A stretch of 64,000 bases of DNA from Pseudomonas fluorescens (GTDB taxonomy: Bacteria; Pseudomonadota; Gammaproteobacteria; Pseudomonadales; Pseudomonadaceae). The notes beneath the pieces were generated by a model. It was not told where the DNA came from, did not search any database, and was given only the letters and a program-made list of their open reading frames with translations. The translations under genes and the position numbers were made by a program. Shown here in pieces: positions 1-8,773 of the stretch (the stretch's first letter is position 1; the number at the start of each line of letters is the position of its first letter). The stretch lies in contig NZ_CP148752.1 in assembly GCF_040448305.1 (NCBI RefSeq), positions 3,162,001-3,226,000 of the forward strand, given 5' to 3'.

Positions 1-120
1 AAGATTATCGAACAGTCCGGCAGCAACACCCCGGTGATCGGTTTTACCGTGTGTTATGCGATTTCCAATGTGTTGCTCGCGGTGTGTGGGCCGATCATTG
101 TGTTTGTGGTGGCCGGCTAG
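1..120 (+). CDS. C-terminal end of AspT/YidE-type transporter (partial)
   Basis: The window opens inside a gene; the last 39 codons end in TAG. They encode a small-residue-rich hydrophobic helix preceded by a segment like the last transmembrane helices of the aspartate:alanine exchanger (AspT/YidE/YbjL) family, whose members end in such a helix. The start lies outside the window, so length and substrate cannot be judged. The family call rests on a short tail and is tentative. Confidence 0.5.
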   Translation, partial: KIIEQSGSNTPVIGFTVCYAISNVLLAVCGPIIVFVVAG

Positions 121-273
121 CGATTTTGAAACCGTAGTGACTTCTGTGGCGAGGGAGTGCGTATTGCGGGAGCAAAGGCAAACTCAAGCACCGGTTATCG
201 GGCCCGGTGCCAGGCGGGGGACGTTGCGCAGAGTGCGTTGAGCGACCGGTAAGGCCGCTCAGTTGTAGCGGTG

Positions 274-774
274 TTAAAAAAGCATATAGGCGGATGCGGT
301 CGTCTGGTTCAGGTCGATCTCTCCGACTTCCAGAACTTCGTATTCCGCGCGCAGGCCAATGTTGCGGAAGACATCGACCTCGACGCCGACACCGTAGGTC
401 AGGTCAACCCCGGTATCGTCGTCGGTGGCATTGCCGTCGGCGTCCCAGGCATGAGCACCGACACTGCCGAATACCCGCACCCGATCGCCCAGCGGAAAGC
501 CGACATGGGCGGCAGCCTGGGCCGATTTGCCGTCGAAATCGACATTCTTGTCCTTGAATTGACCGAGATCGACATAGGCACCCTCGAAGGCCAGGTAGCT
601 ATTGACGCGATACCCGGCATAAACCTTGTAGCTGGTGTCGTCGTCGTCCAGTCTGGATTCGTCGGTCTGTATGCTGCTTACGCCAGCTCCAAGATATAAG
701 CCTTTGTCATCAGCGAGCGCTTGAAAAGACAGCAACGATAGCAGTGAAGCGAAGCCAAGGTTTCGAAGTCGCAT
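274..774 (-). CDS. Small outer-membrane beta-barrel protein
   Basis: A 166-residue protein with a Sec signal peptide (about residues 1-21, cut after QALA) and alternating aromatic strands ending in an aromatic residue (YMLF), as usual for Bam-inserted barrels. Motifs such as KVYAGYRV and LRAEYEV place it with small OmpA/OmpW-like porin-family barrels. The ATG at 774 is chosen over upstream in-frame starts because the signal peptide begins there and AAGGA precedes it. A shortened relative lies at 3845-4177. The exact role is unknown; adhesion, stability or small-solute passage are possible. Confidence 0.75.
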   Translation of the reverse strand: MRLRNLGFASLLSLLSFQALADDKGLYLGAGVSSIQTDESRLDDDDTSYKVYAGYRVNSYLAFEGAYVDLGQFKDKNVDFDGKSAQAAAHVGFPLGDRVRVFGSVGAHAWDADGNATDDDTGVDLTYGVGVEVDVFRNIGLRAEYEVLEVGEIDLNQTTASAYMLF

Positions 775-844
775 GTGTGGTGGAGTCCTTGTACAGGTTT
801 GTCTGGTGTTAGGGTTCGGCGAGCATTTGAGGGGCCGTGAGGGG

Positions 845-2440
845 TTAATAGAAGTCATTGATTGATATTTTTGAGTCGTACGGCGGGATGTTTGCCGGGC
901 ATTGAAAGTAGCGTCTTGCCAACGCTTGAACAGGCAGCGCTTTGCAGAACAACCCGCCTTGCGCCAATACAACCCCTTCCGAAACCAGATGCGGCAGTTG
1001 CTGCTGACTCTCGACACCTTCGGCCACGACCTTGAGTCTTAGCGACCTGGCCAACCGGGCAATGTGTCGCCACAAGGCATCCTCGGCAGCGATCTTGTCG
1101 TCTGCTATGAATGAGCGATCTATTTTCAGAATGTCGAAAGGCACCGAATCCAGAAGCGAGAGGTTGGAATAGCCGATACCGAAGTCGTCCACGGCAATGC
1201 GATGTCCACACGCACGAAGCCGTCGCAATTGCAGGGCGGCAGGCTTCTGATCGAGCAAGGTCCTTTCGGTGATTTCAAACGTCATGGCGGACGCGGGCAT
1301 GTTGTAGGTTGCCAGCAGGTCGGCCACATAGTCTGGAAGGGTTGGGTCCTGAATATCCTGGGCGCAAAGATTGACCGTAATGTAGAAGTCCTTGCACGCC
1401 CAAAGGTAGGTGCTGTAATCCTGCGCCACTTGTCGAATCACCGAGCGCGTAAGTTTGCGGATCAAGTCAGACTTCTCCGCGACCGGAATGAAAACATCCG
1501 CAGGCACGTGGGTGCCGTTGTCGCTCCAGTGAGAAAGTGATTCGGCGCCAACCAGATAGCCCGTCGTCAAGTTAACGATAGGCTGGTAGTGAACACCCAG
1601 CGTGTTGGCTTTCAGGGCATTGCGAAGCCGTACGGCGATAGACGTGTAATGCCGTTGGGCACACCTTGCGAGCAAGAGCAGCGCTGCGAACACGCACACA
1701 AGGCCAATGAATAGTTTGAATTTGAGACCTGTCAGGTAACTCAACGGAAGAGAAATGACGGCGATCAGTTCATTTCGGTTGCCCGCAAAGGCGATCAGGA
1801 CCTTGTCTGCCGAGGTAACCAGTTCTTCAAGGTGGAACGGCTTCTGCATCGTCAGCGGCTTGGGGCCCGTGGAGGCAATGGGTACTGCGCCGCCGGGACC
1901 GATGAGGTCCAGTTGCAGGTCCTCGGGAAACTTCAAGTTGTCGAGCAGGATCTTCTTGTTTACCCAAACGTAGGTTGACTGTTCCGACACAATGATAAAG
2001 TCGGTGTCCGCAGATACTGCGTGACCGGAATCGATCCAATAGCTTCGTTTTCCAACGGAGAACTTGCGCTTCTCGTTACCGGCCAGTATCGACTGGAGTT
2101 CTTGTCCGTAGGAGGAGCAGATCTTGCCGTTGGGCAACTGGATTGCCGCTTGATCAACAAATCGCAGGTTCTTGACCAGATCAGCCAGTAGTGAGTATTG
2201 CTCGACGGAGCATTCCTGACCCGAACGATCAAGATCGCCGAGGGTTTCCAGTACTTTGTCGATCTGCGTATTGGGCTCCACTTGAGCAGCACGCAGATCG
2301 GCATAAACGTTATTCAACTTCCGTGCGATGAATTGCTCAGCCAGTCCTTCAGCACAGAACCATGCGGCCCAGCCCGTCGCAGCAATCAGGCATACAGTGA
2401 CTGCTTGCCTTCCAAGTAACGCTTTATATGCGGCAATCAT
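845..2440 (-). CDS. CSS-motif EAL-domain cyclic-di-GMP phosphodiesterase
   Basis: 531 residues. A first membrane helix (about 12-30) is followed by a periplasmic domain with the redox-active CSS motif (108-110) and a second helix (about 240-262), then a C-terminal EAL domain. The catalytic signature is ESL instead of EAL but keeps the glutamate; DDFGIGYS, a VNL metal-site Asn and EGVE are present, so hydrolysis of c-di-GMP to pGpG is likely. In E. coli CSS-EAL enzymes the periplasmic disulfide state controls activity (family knowledge). An upstream GTG at 2476 is an alternative start. No neighbour indicates the output pathway. Confidence 0.85.
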   Translation of the reverse strand: MIAAYKALLGRQAVTVCLIAATGWAAWFCAEGLAEQFIARKLNNVYADLRAAQVEPNTQIDKVLETLGDLDRSGQECSVEQYSLLADLVKNLRFVDQAAIQLPNGKICSSYGQELQSILAGNEKRKFSVGKRSYWIDSGHAVSADTDFIIVSEQSTYVWVNKKILLDNLKFPEDLQLDLIGPGGAVPIASTGPKPLTMQKPFHLEELVTSADKVLIAFAGNRNELIAVISLPLSYLTGLKFKLFIGLVCVFAALLLLARCAQRHYTSIAVRLRNALKANTLGVHYQPIVNLTTGYLVGAESLSHWSDNGTHVPADVFIPVAEKSDLIRKLTRSVIRQVAQDYSTYLWACKDFYITVNLCAQDIQDPTLPDYVADLLATYNMPASAMTFEITERTLLDQKPAALQLRRLRACGHRIAVDDFGIGYSNLSLLDSVPFDILKIDRSFIADDKIAAEDALWRHIARLARSLRLKVVAEGVESQQQLPHLVSEGVVLAQGGLFCKALPVQALARRYFQCPANIPPYDSKISINDFY

Positions 2441-2500
2441 CGAAAAACCCCGAGGTATCAATATTTCACTGTGCACCTTGTAGTCGCGGATTAAACGTCT

Positions 2501-2605
2501 TCAGTACCAGTCAATGACCCAGGCCAATAAGATGCCGCTTGCATAGATGGCAATGCACAGGGCGATTTTATGCTTGAGTGGCAGTGTGTTTATTCGATGT
2601 TGCAT
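2501..2605 (-). CDS. 34-residue single-helix membrane protein
   Basis: A short reading frame with ATG at 2605, a well placed GGAG upstream and a TGA stop. It encodes a basic N-terminus (QHRINTLPLKHK) followed by one hydrophobic helix of about 17 residues ending in a WVIDWY tail, the pattern of a real small inner-membrane protein. It sits between the AraC gene and the EAL gene on the same strand. No family was recognised; it could be a small regulator of a membrane complex. The ribosome site and helix support it, but conservation was not testable. Confidence 0.5.
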   Translation of the reverse strand: MQHRINTLPLKHKIALCIAIYASGILLAWVIDWY

Positions 2606-2703
2606 GCTTATCTCCTTGAGTGGGCAAATAAGCAATGGTGGGTACCTGTGTTCAAGCAAAGGAAATTATTAATCATCATTTGCAGGGCATTTATAAACAT
2701 CTG

Positions 2704-3717
2704 TTAACGATAACTCTTATCGCCAGCAACCTGGATGTAAACGGATGAGGACGTGTTCCTGGGCTTGGCTGAGTTGCGCCTGGCCGTTTCTGACGGAGTC
2801 TCTCCGTAAGCAATCTGATACGCCTTGGAAAACCGACCCAGATGGTGAAAGTTCCAGAACATCGCGGTTTCTGTCACGGTGGGCCACGTTTTATTGATCA
2901 GGTCGCGACGGGCACTGGCGAGTCTCAGGTTTCTGATATAGGCGATTGGCGACATCCCGAACGTTTCAATAAAGCCAAAATGCAGGGTGCGAGTGGTGGT
3001 TTCAAGTTGCCTTACGAGCGTTTTTATAGAGAGCGTTTTTTTTGTGTTTTCATGAATGTACTGTATGGCTTCTATCGCCACCTTTCTTCTTGTCGGGACT
3101 TTGCGGCTGAAGCCACCAGCGGGCGTCAATGACTGCAATAGAGAAGCAAGTACCGCACTTTCAATCGCTGAACTCTCTGCTGCGCTGCGTTGTGCTGAAG
3201 CAGCGTCGTTGATGTCGACACAGCAAGCGCTGATGGCTTGAATGGCAGATTGTATGAATTGAAAGTTTTCAGCCTGGAAGCTGTGTTGTGTTCTGTTTGC
3301 AAGTACATCTATTACAGAGTGATGTTGGCGGCACCGGTCATAGTTTTCCAGTGTTGTGGTGATGGTGAAAAGTGTTTCATTCGGTTCGCAGGTGTAATGC
3401 ACCGATTCATCGCTGTGCAGTACGATGATTTCGTCAGGCCGTAGTTGGTGATTGTTTACGACGGGGCGTCCAATCGGGGGCTGCGAGATGGCGAATGTCA
3501 CGAACCCGACAGGGACAGAACTGACCAGGGTGACGGATGAGTCGAACTCAAGACGGCTGCACTGCAGTTCCGGACTGTGAAAGAGCTTGTGTTGCCGAAT
3601 GCGCGCCTCTTGCTCGGTCGGAATAAGGCTCATTTGCCATTTGCCTATTGTTCTATTCAGTTGACTCGGCAAGGCAGAAGACAAATGAAAGATCTCGTCG
3701 GGCGGTGCGATACTCAT
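2704..3717 (-). CDS. AraC-family transcriptional regulator
   Basis: 337 residues with an N-terminal ligand or oligomerisation domain (about 30-200) and a C-terminal AraC double helix-turn-helix (about 220-315), seen as SIKTLVRQLETTTRTLHFGF for the first helix pair and GRFSKAYQIAYGETPSE for the second. The N-terminal part resembles the EutR/OruR-like group rather than sugar-binding AraC. ATG at 3717 is the only good start. The effector and targets are unknown; the adjacent small membrane protein and EAL gene lie downstream on the same strand and could be targets. Confidence 0.8.
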   Translation of the reverse strand: MSIAPPDEIFHLSSALPSQLNRTIGKWQMSLIPTEQEARIRQHKLFHSPELQCSRLEFDSSVTLVSSVPVGFVTFAISQPPIGRPVVNNHQLRPDEIIVLHSDESVHYTCEPNETLFTITTTLENYDRCRQHHSVIDVLANRTQHSFQAENFQFIQSAIQAISACCVDINDAASAQRSAAESSAIESAVLASLLQSLTPAGGFSRKVPTRRKVAIEAIQYIHENTKKTLSIKTLVRQLETTTRTLHFGFIETFGMSPIAYIRNLRLASARRDLINKTWPTVTETAMFWNFHHLGRFSKAYQIAYGETPSETARRNSAKPRNTSSSVYIQVAGDKSYR

Positions 3718-3844
3718 GAAGTTGAAGGCTCATCTGTTAAATGATTAGGGTCAAGCCTGACGGGCAGTCATGGAGAAAGTACGCGATTCGGCGTCCTGTC
3801 GGTCGGTGAGATCGACCCCATTGCCATTGGCTTTGAACGGGTTG

Positions 3845-4177
3845 TCAGAGTCCCCGGATCAGTTCCAGCTCCGCCGAAAATGCGTACTTGTTGTCCAACG
3901 GTGAATCGTCCATGTGTTGAACGTTGCGCGGGTCAATTTTCGAACTGAAGATCTGCGATTGGGGTTTCATCGGGTCAATGGCTGCAGCTGTAAAGGCGTA
4001 AAAGTCGTCAATACGATAACCGGATTTTACCTGATAGCTGGTTTTCACTGCACTTGGGACCTTCTTGTTGGTTTCGACACTCGTCAATTTGGCACTGTAG
4101 ACACCCTTGTCGTCGGCCATGGCCTTGAGAGAAAGCAATAAACCAAACGACACGGTGACGAAGTTTTTCAGTAGCAT
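3845..4177 (-). pseudogene. Truncated outer-membrane barrel paralogue
   Basis: 110 residues with a signal peptide ending in KAMA, then text alignable with the barrel protein at 274-774 (shared DDKG, TSY.V..GYR, AF). The frame stops about 55 residues early. After the stop, another frame reads NGNGVDLTD, matching the paralogue's DDTGVDLT segment, which suggests a frameshift near 3845. The C-terminal barrel strands are missing, so insertion in the outer membrane is unlikely. It could instead be a shortened but used secreted protein. Confidence 0.55.
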
Positions 4178-4354
4178 CGAGGCGATTCCTTATTAACAGT
4201 TTATTCAGGCAGAGCAGAATGTCAGCTGCATCTCTGCCACGACTTGGGCTGCAAATAATCTCACTTCGATAGTGCCTGCCACAGTCAATAACTCATATTT
4301 ACGAGGTCGTCACGATGTTAAAAATACCGTTTGCCCCTGCTTGCACCATACGCG

Positions 4355-4675
4355 TCAGAGTAATATGAGCGAGCTGGCGTAACTCGTGCCGGTATCACCT
4401 TGTGGTGGGGTGGAGAGAGGGAAATCACTGTCCTGCTCGTCCGCATGATACTCATTCTCGCTTTGGATTTTCAGATGCGATAGTTTCTGGCGGTCATCCG
4501 GGCTTGTTTCAATTTCATAATATTCAATGGTCGTGCTTTCGACGGAGTGCTCGTCGTGCGCCAGCGAATAAAGTGGCATGGCAGAAAAAAATAATACCGC
4601 CAGGAATCCGAAAGTCGTCGATTTGTGGGTTCGCAGGAAATGTAGGGCTTTCACTTGATTCTCCTGTAAGGGCAT
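4355..4675 (-). CDS. Small exported protein of unknown function
   Basis: 106 residues with a basic N-terminus and a hydrophobic stretch at about 22-38 ending near YSLA, a likely signal peptide or anchor, followed by an acidic, low-complexity, Ser/Thr-rich tail. AGGAGA lies upstream of the ATG at 4675. No domain was recognised. It sits between the truncated barrel gene and the ToxS-like gene on the same strand and may share their envelope-related regulation, but that is inference. Confidence 0.5.
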   Translation of the reverse strand: MPLQENQVKALHFLRTHKSTTFGFLAVLFFSAMPLYSLAHDEHSVESTTIEYYEIETSPDDRQKLSHLKIQSENEYHADEQDSDFPLSTPPQGDTGTSYASSLILL

Positions 4676-4837
4676 TGTCCCGGACGAGAATCAAGCAGGC
4701 TCGATTCCAAAGATTATCGGCGAGGGATTTTTGACAGGAGAGGCGTTTGATTCAAATCAATAAGTGTTATTTTTGTTTGAAAAACTCTTTGAGATGAACC
4801 TGTGCCAAGCGGGTGTTGAGTCAGTTCGGGAGGCCGA

Positions 4838-5320
4838 TTAATGGTTCATGCAGCGCAAACGGCCAAGTTCATGTACATAAAAACACACGGCGTTTTTATC
4901 CGATGTTGGAATCAATTCGTAGTTTAGAATGGCGCCTTCCTGCAAAACGTATTGACGTCTGAAGAATAGGTCAGGGGTCTTTTCAATGGCAAAAAGTTCA
5001 CTGTCCTGGCTGAGCTTGATGTTGCTGACTTTTATTTCGACGTGGGTTTTGCTTTCGCCGATTATGTTCGCTGAAATAGTCGCATTGCGGATTTTTCCAT
5101 TCAGGCTTTCCAGCGTGGTTCCAGTGAGTCGGCCATGCCCGATAGTGAGGTACTCTTCGGTGTTCAGTTGATCAAGATCTTCCAGCCATTGTCGGGCTTT
5201 TGTTTGATAACTGGTGTTTTCCATGTAGTGCGAAGGGGAGTACACAAGGGAGAAAATGCAGACTGCATTGATCAAGGCGATGATCGGCCAGTGAACGGCT
5301 TGCGGAATTTCAAACTTCAT
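4838..5320 (-). CDS. ToxS-like periplasmic partner of the adjacent regulator
   Basis: 160 residues with a short cytoplasmic start, one membrane helix (about 10-27) and a periplasmic domain of about 130 residues. ATG at 5320 overlaps the TGA of the upstream gene as ATGA, indicating translational coupling. The design (bitopic protein encoded just after a membrane-anchored winged-helix regulator) is that of ToxS/TcpH-type partners that stabilise or sense for ToxR/TcpP. Sequence identity to ToxS is not obvious, so the call rests on topology and context. Confidence 0.6.
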   Translation of the reverse strand: MKFEIPQAVHWPIIALINAVCIFSLVYSPSHYMENTSYQTKARQWLEDLDQLNTEEYLTIGHGRLTGTTLESLNGKIRNATISANIIGESKTHVEIKVSNIKLSQDSELFAIEKTPDLFFRRQYVLQEGAILNYELIPTSDKNAVCFYVHELGRLRCMNH

Positions 5321-6138
5321 AGGGTGACTTCCAAACATTGACGGATCATCAAGGCGAGGTCTCTTTCGCTGCTGTTCAATTGTAGATTTGCAGTGCTTAG
5401 ATCCGGGCGAATGCACGATACGGAATAATTGGCTTTATACAGGTTGATCCAGACCTGGCCCTTCAGGTTTGGCGGTAGTTGTTCAGTTTGTTTGGCCGAC
5501 AGATCCATCAGCGCTTGAGCCTCGGCAAGATCGCCGCCCACGGCGTGTATGACCAGCCCATTCTTGTCGACGCTGGAAATTTCAATTTTTGGCGCGTCGA
5601 AGTCGAATTGAAAAAAGGTAAAGGCAACGACTGCCAGCGTAACCATATAAGCGATCAGTTGGGGTTTTGTAATGCGCGTGGATTTATTGGTTTTACCTGA
5701 GGGTGCAAGCAGCCCATCACTATCAGGTGGCGGTAGTTGTCCAGGGATGGGGGCGGGTGGCTGCGCTGTTTCCTCTCCGGGGGCTGGGACATCTGCTTGT
5801 GCATCGACGACACATTGTCGGTTGAAGCAATATCCTCGTCGAGGAACAGTCATCAGGATCTCGTGATCCCGACTGTCATTGAGAATATTGCGTAGTGAGA
5901 AAACCGTTTGGTTCAAACTGCCGGAGGCAACCACGCGGTCATTCCAGGTGTAGTCGATGATTTCATCGCGGCTTTTAGTGACACCTGGCTCCATGAGCAG
6001 CAGGTCCAACAGACGCGACTCAGCTCTCCCTAGCGTGGAATTCTGTACATCTCCATGGGGTGTTGTAATGGAAAGCATGGCGCTGTCCGGGTCGAATACC
6101 GCCACGGCGCCATTTTTCAACTTGAAGGTGTAGCTCAT
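5317..6138 (-). CDS. ToxR/CadC-like membrane-anchored transcriptional regulator
   Basis: 273 residues. An N-terminal OmpR-type winged helix (about 25-107) is visible from SRDEIIDYTWNDR, the SLNQTVFSLRNIL recognition helix and the VPRRGYCF wing. A Pro-rich linker (about 112-150) leads to one membrane helix (about 160-178) and a periplasmic domain of about 90 residues with two cysteines. There is no receiver domain, so the signal is sensed in the periplasm and passed to DNA directly, as in ToxR and CadC. ATG at 6138 has GGAAG upstream. The nearby envelope genes are plausible targets. Confidence 0.8.
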   Translation of the reverse strand: MSYTFKLKNGAVAVFDPDSAMLSITTPHGDVQNSTLGRAESRLLDLLLMEPGVTKSRDEIIDYTWNDRVVASGSLNQTVFSLRNILNDSRDHEILMTVPRRGYCFNRQCVVDAQADVPAPGEETAQPPAPIPGQLPPPDSDGLLAPSGKTNKSTRITKPQLIAYMVTLAVVAFTFFQFDFDAPKIEISSVDKNGLVIHAVGGDLAEAQALMDLSAKQTEQLPPNLKGQVWINLYKANYSVSCIRPDLSTANLQLNSSERDLALMIRQCLEVTL

Positions 6139-6703
6139 AGAAATCTTCCGTTCAGGCGGTACTGGCCTGAGTATAGGGGCCGGATTTGGCTCGGTACATT
6201 CTGGTCTGGGAGGTGAACGAAGAGGAGGGCCAGGCGGAAGGTGCACTGTGTGTCGCATTTACAATGCCGGACTGGCTCGTTTCAGAGGCGTGCCGTGCGG
6301 CAAACAGCCCGGCCTGTCAGAGGTATCAGTTGAATCAGACAAGGGAAAAGCATTGCTGGATGACCCACGGTTTTTGATTTGGACTCCGTGAATAATGCTT
6401 GGAATGGATTTTCTGCGCTATCCGAAAACTGCAAGCTCGGGCAGGTGGGTTTGCGCGCCGCCACGCTTGAATGAACTAACTTCGCTGTTGCGAAAGGCTT
6501 CAATTGCAGCCTGAACTATCAGGATACAAATCAATGATTGTGTTTTTGTGCGCCTGGCTTGTTGAAGATTATTTTTGATTCTTATTAGCTTTGAACCAGG
6601 GGCGTTAGCGATTTAAATGGATATCGAGGAGCGTTGACACACATCGCGTTCATGGTTTGTTTGTCGCGGCGTAAACGATCCTCACCTCTCGTTCTACGGC
6701 TTT
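6139..6703. other. Intergenic region without a convincing protein gene
   Basis: Upstream of the ToxR-like gene the DNA shows no reading frame with a credible start and composition on either strand. The right part (about 6600-6703) leads into a strong plus-strand terminator and may be a small RNA gene, listed separately. The promoter of the ToxR-like gene should also lie here. Confidence 0.5.
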
Positions 6704-6741
6704 GCCCCGAGTCCTTTCATGAAGGGCTCGGGGCTTTTTTT
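6605..6741 (+). ncRNA. Candidate small RNA ending in an intrinsic terminator
   Basis: An orphan plus-strand terminator (6704-6741) has no plus-strand gene before it for kilobases, while both neighbouring genes are on the minus strand. The preceding 100 or so bases are AT-rich (6540-6610), then carry a pyrimidine-rich CCTCACCTCTCG stretch of the kind found in base-pairing sRNAs. The 5' end is a guess. It could also be the terminator of a short unrecognised ORF. Confidence 0.35.
6704..6741 (+). terminator. Rho-independent terminator
   Basis: GC-rich stem GCCCCGAG(T)CCTT / AAGGGCTCGGGGC with a short loop, followed by seven T residues. Very strong on the plus strand. Confidence 0.85.
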
Positions 6742-6802
6742 GTTTTGGAGGGGGGCAGGCGATGTCTGGAGGAGAAGAGGGCAGGCAAGTCGCTGTCTGG
6801 CG

Positions 6803-7144
6803 CTACAGGCATTCCTGTGCGGCACGCTCGAAGCTCGATGGCTTGAAGGTCGAGGTCAGCAATTGGCGCTCGTAAAGGTACACATTGCCTCCATCCTGTG
6901 CCCTATGGGTTTCCAGCACAGTGTCTACGGCAACTTTGCTCGAAACGACAACCCGGTAGCTGCGTGCGCTCCCTGACACGACAGGGCTCATCTCTTTGTC
7001 CTTTAACTTCGGTACGAGGCAGTCGACATACTGCTCGGGCGATTTGTCCGTTAGCAAAGTTAAAGTCGGGTCGTTCGCGGAGGAGACACAGCCGGCCAGA
7101 AGCCAGGAGGCGAGCATCACGGCAGGAACACACACGCGGCGCAT
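6803..7144 (-). CDS. Small lipoprotein of unknown function
   Basis: 113 residues beginning with a lipoprotein signal peptide whose lipobox LLAGC puts the modified Cys near residue 19. The mature part of about 95 residues has two further cysteines (DCLV and the C-terminal QECL) that could form a disulfide. ATG at 7144 is picked because the lipobox follows it at normal distance. It precedes two other envelope proteins on the same strand, spaced too widely to prove an operon. No known domain was recognised. Confidence 0.65.
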   Translation of the reverse strand: MRRVCVPAVMLASWLLAGCVSSANDPTLTLLTDKSPEQYVDCLVPKLKDKEMSPVVSGSARSYRVVVSSKVAVDTVLETHRAQDGGNVYLYERQLLTSTFKPSSFERAAQECL

Positions 7145-7229
7145 CGGTGGAACCCTCAAGTTCGATTCGGTTTGGTTCGTTGAGTCATGGCCAGGAAGGT
7201 CAATAGACGCTGCAGGTCGTCGCCGCCAA

Positions 7230-7694
7230 TCAAGGCAAGACATCGTAGCCACGTTGTTGCAGGCAACTGCTGTAGACGGAGTTGTTGGCGGTAACGCTTT
7301 GTTCGCTCGCACTCAGATTCTGCCGGCGCTCCTGGCGTTGCCTGGAGCCCCCCACGATGGCGCCGGCTGCCGCGGCACTGCGTGCGTTGTTCTGGCGATA
7401 GTCTTGCCTGGTATCGTCGTCGATCTGGTCATAGAGGTTTTCATGTTGGCGGCCCCGAACTTCTGCCGCCGCTGCACCTGCGACCGCGGCGGTTGCAGCG
7501 CCCTTTACCCGGCCACCGGATGGCACGGTGCTTTGTACCGGATGTTGCGCGTTGGCTTGGGACTGACAGGCACTGGTGTCCTGCTGGATGGTCTGGGAAG
7601 TCTGACCTTTTTGGGGAACCACCGTCACCGCCAGGGCGCTGGCGCTCAGCAACATCGTAACGACCGCTAGGGTATGGGCCAGTATTTTCATCAT
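7230..7694 (-). CDS. Glycine-zipper (YMGG-like) exported protein
   Basis: 154 residues with a signal peptide (about 1-22, ending SALA), then two cysteines (SACQSQ and SSCLQQRGY) framing an Ala/Gly-rich glycine-zipper segment (about 63-120) interrupted by a charged, Gln/Arg-rich stretch. This layout matches the YMGG-type Gly-zipper family common in Pseudomonas envelopes, with a C-terminal QQRGYDV motif. It probably binds or spans the outer membrane. No enzymatic role is expected. Confidence 0.7.
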   Translation of the reverse strand: MMKILAHTLAVVTMLLSASALAVTVVPQKGQTSQTIQQDTSACQSQANAQHPVQSTVPSGGRVKGAATAAVAGAAAAEVRGRQHENLYDQIDDDTRQDYRQNNARSAAAAGAIVGGSRQRQERRQNLSASEQSVTANNSVYSSCLQQRGYDVLP

Positions 7695-7806
7695 TGAGTC
7701 TCACGTCAGGCGTCGGTACGGTTAACGGTTTGTCAGAGGGAAAACACGGCAAGGTATCACATTGAAACCCCATGCAGGTCTGCTTGCGATGGGGTTTGCT
7801 TGAGCA

Positions 7807-8487
7807 TCAACGCTTGAGGAGGAGGGCCTGCATATCGTCTGACATGCCTTTGAGTGCAACCTTGAAGTCATTGGCAACAATCGGCTGTTCGGCATTCTTG
7901 ACGGTCTCGCCGAATACCTTGCGCACGATCTTCGCGACCGGCATACCGGTTTTGGCGTCGATCAGGTTGGCTTCGATGTACATCTCGGCGGTCTGATCCC
8001 GATGCCCGGTGGCGGCTTGAGTCGCCCCGACAATGGCCCCGATTGGAACCGCCTCATACCAGTGCATGCCTTCGTTGTTGGCGCTGACGTGAGTGATCGC
8101 CGCTTGCAGGATCAGCGACCGCGAATCGGTTGGTGCCAACTGTGGATAAGGGACGATCGTATAGCGGCGGGCAAAGGCGGTCTTGACGCTGTTGCTGGCC
8201 ATCAATTGCAGGTCTTGCAGGGTCTTCAGGCTGACGCGTGCGGTCGGCTGCGGCGATGGATACAGTTCCATCTGCCTGAACACCACAGTGGAATACGCGC
8301 GAGGATCGAACCCTGGCGATACCCAGCGCAATACTTTCTGCTCACTCGGCGTAGTTTGCTCCTCCAGGCCCTGGTAATTGCCCAGGAAGCCCGAGTATTG
8401 CTCTTGCTGCGCGACTTTCGAGACACAGCCGACCTGAAATACACAGCTCAAAGCAATACCCGCAATCCATTTATTCGACATGCCCAT
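7807..8487 (-). CDS. DUF3313-family lipoprotein
   Basis: 226 residues with a lipoprotein signal peptide (VFQVGC, Cys near 21) and a mature domain typical of DUF3313: SGFLGNY near the start, a WVSPGFDPRAY segment, and a central strand-helix region leading to a hydrophobic IGAIVGA piece that looks like a glycine zipper. Likely outer-membrane anchored; function unknown. Two in-frame ATGs lie close together (8487 and 8481); 8487 is chosen for the better spaced GAGA. It runs with the two preceding envelope genes on the minus strand. Confidence 0.7.
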   Translation of the reverse strand: MGMSNKWIAGIALSCVFQVGCVSKVAQQEQYSGFLGNYQGLEEQTTPSEQKVLRWVSPGFDPRAYSTVVFRQMELYPSPQPTARVSLKTLQDLQLMASNSVKTAFARRYTIVPYPQLAPTDSRSLILQAAITHVSANNEGMHWYEAVPIGAIVGATQAATGHRDQTAEMYIEANLIDAKTGMPVAKIVRKVFGETVKNAEQPIVANDFKVALKGMSDDMQALLLKR

Positions 8488-8773
8488 GTGTTTGGTTCTC
8501 AAGTGATGAAAGTTGTCATTCGGGTTCCGACCTGGCCCCGGGCATTGGTCCGGGCGCCTTGTATTCAGGCACTGGTACTTGCCGGTCGGTTACGCAAAGC
8601 AGGTGCTTGCACGCCGGTCAATGCGGGCCGAATGCTGCCCGTAGCGGCGGGATAATCCGAATCAATAACTCTCAAAAACTGTTAAACACGCGGTGAGGAA
8701 AATTGCACATCGATCACAGTTGCCTACGCTAACCCTTTGCAACGCCGGTTTTGGCGTCTACAGGTGAGTGAGC

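Noticed and set aside
145..210. A REP-like fragment (CTGTGGCGAGGGAG...GCGGGAGC) typical of Pseudomonas intergenic repeats
   Set aside because: Only part of the usual unit is present and no second copy was seen nearby, so it is not listed as a repeat.
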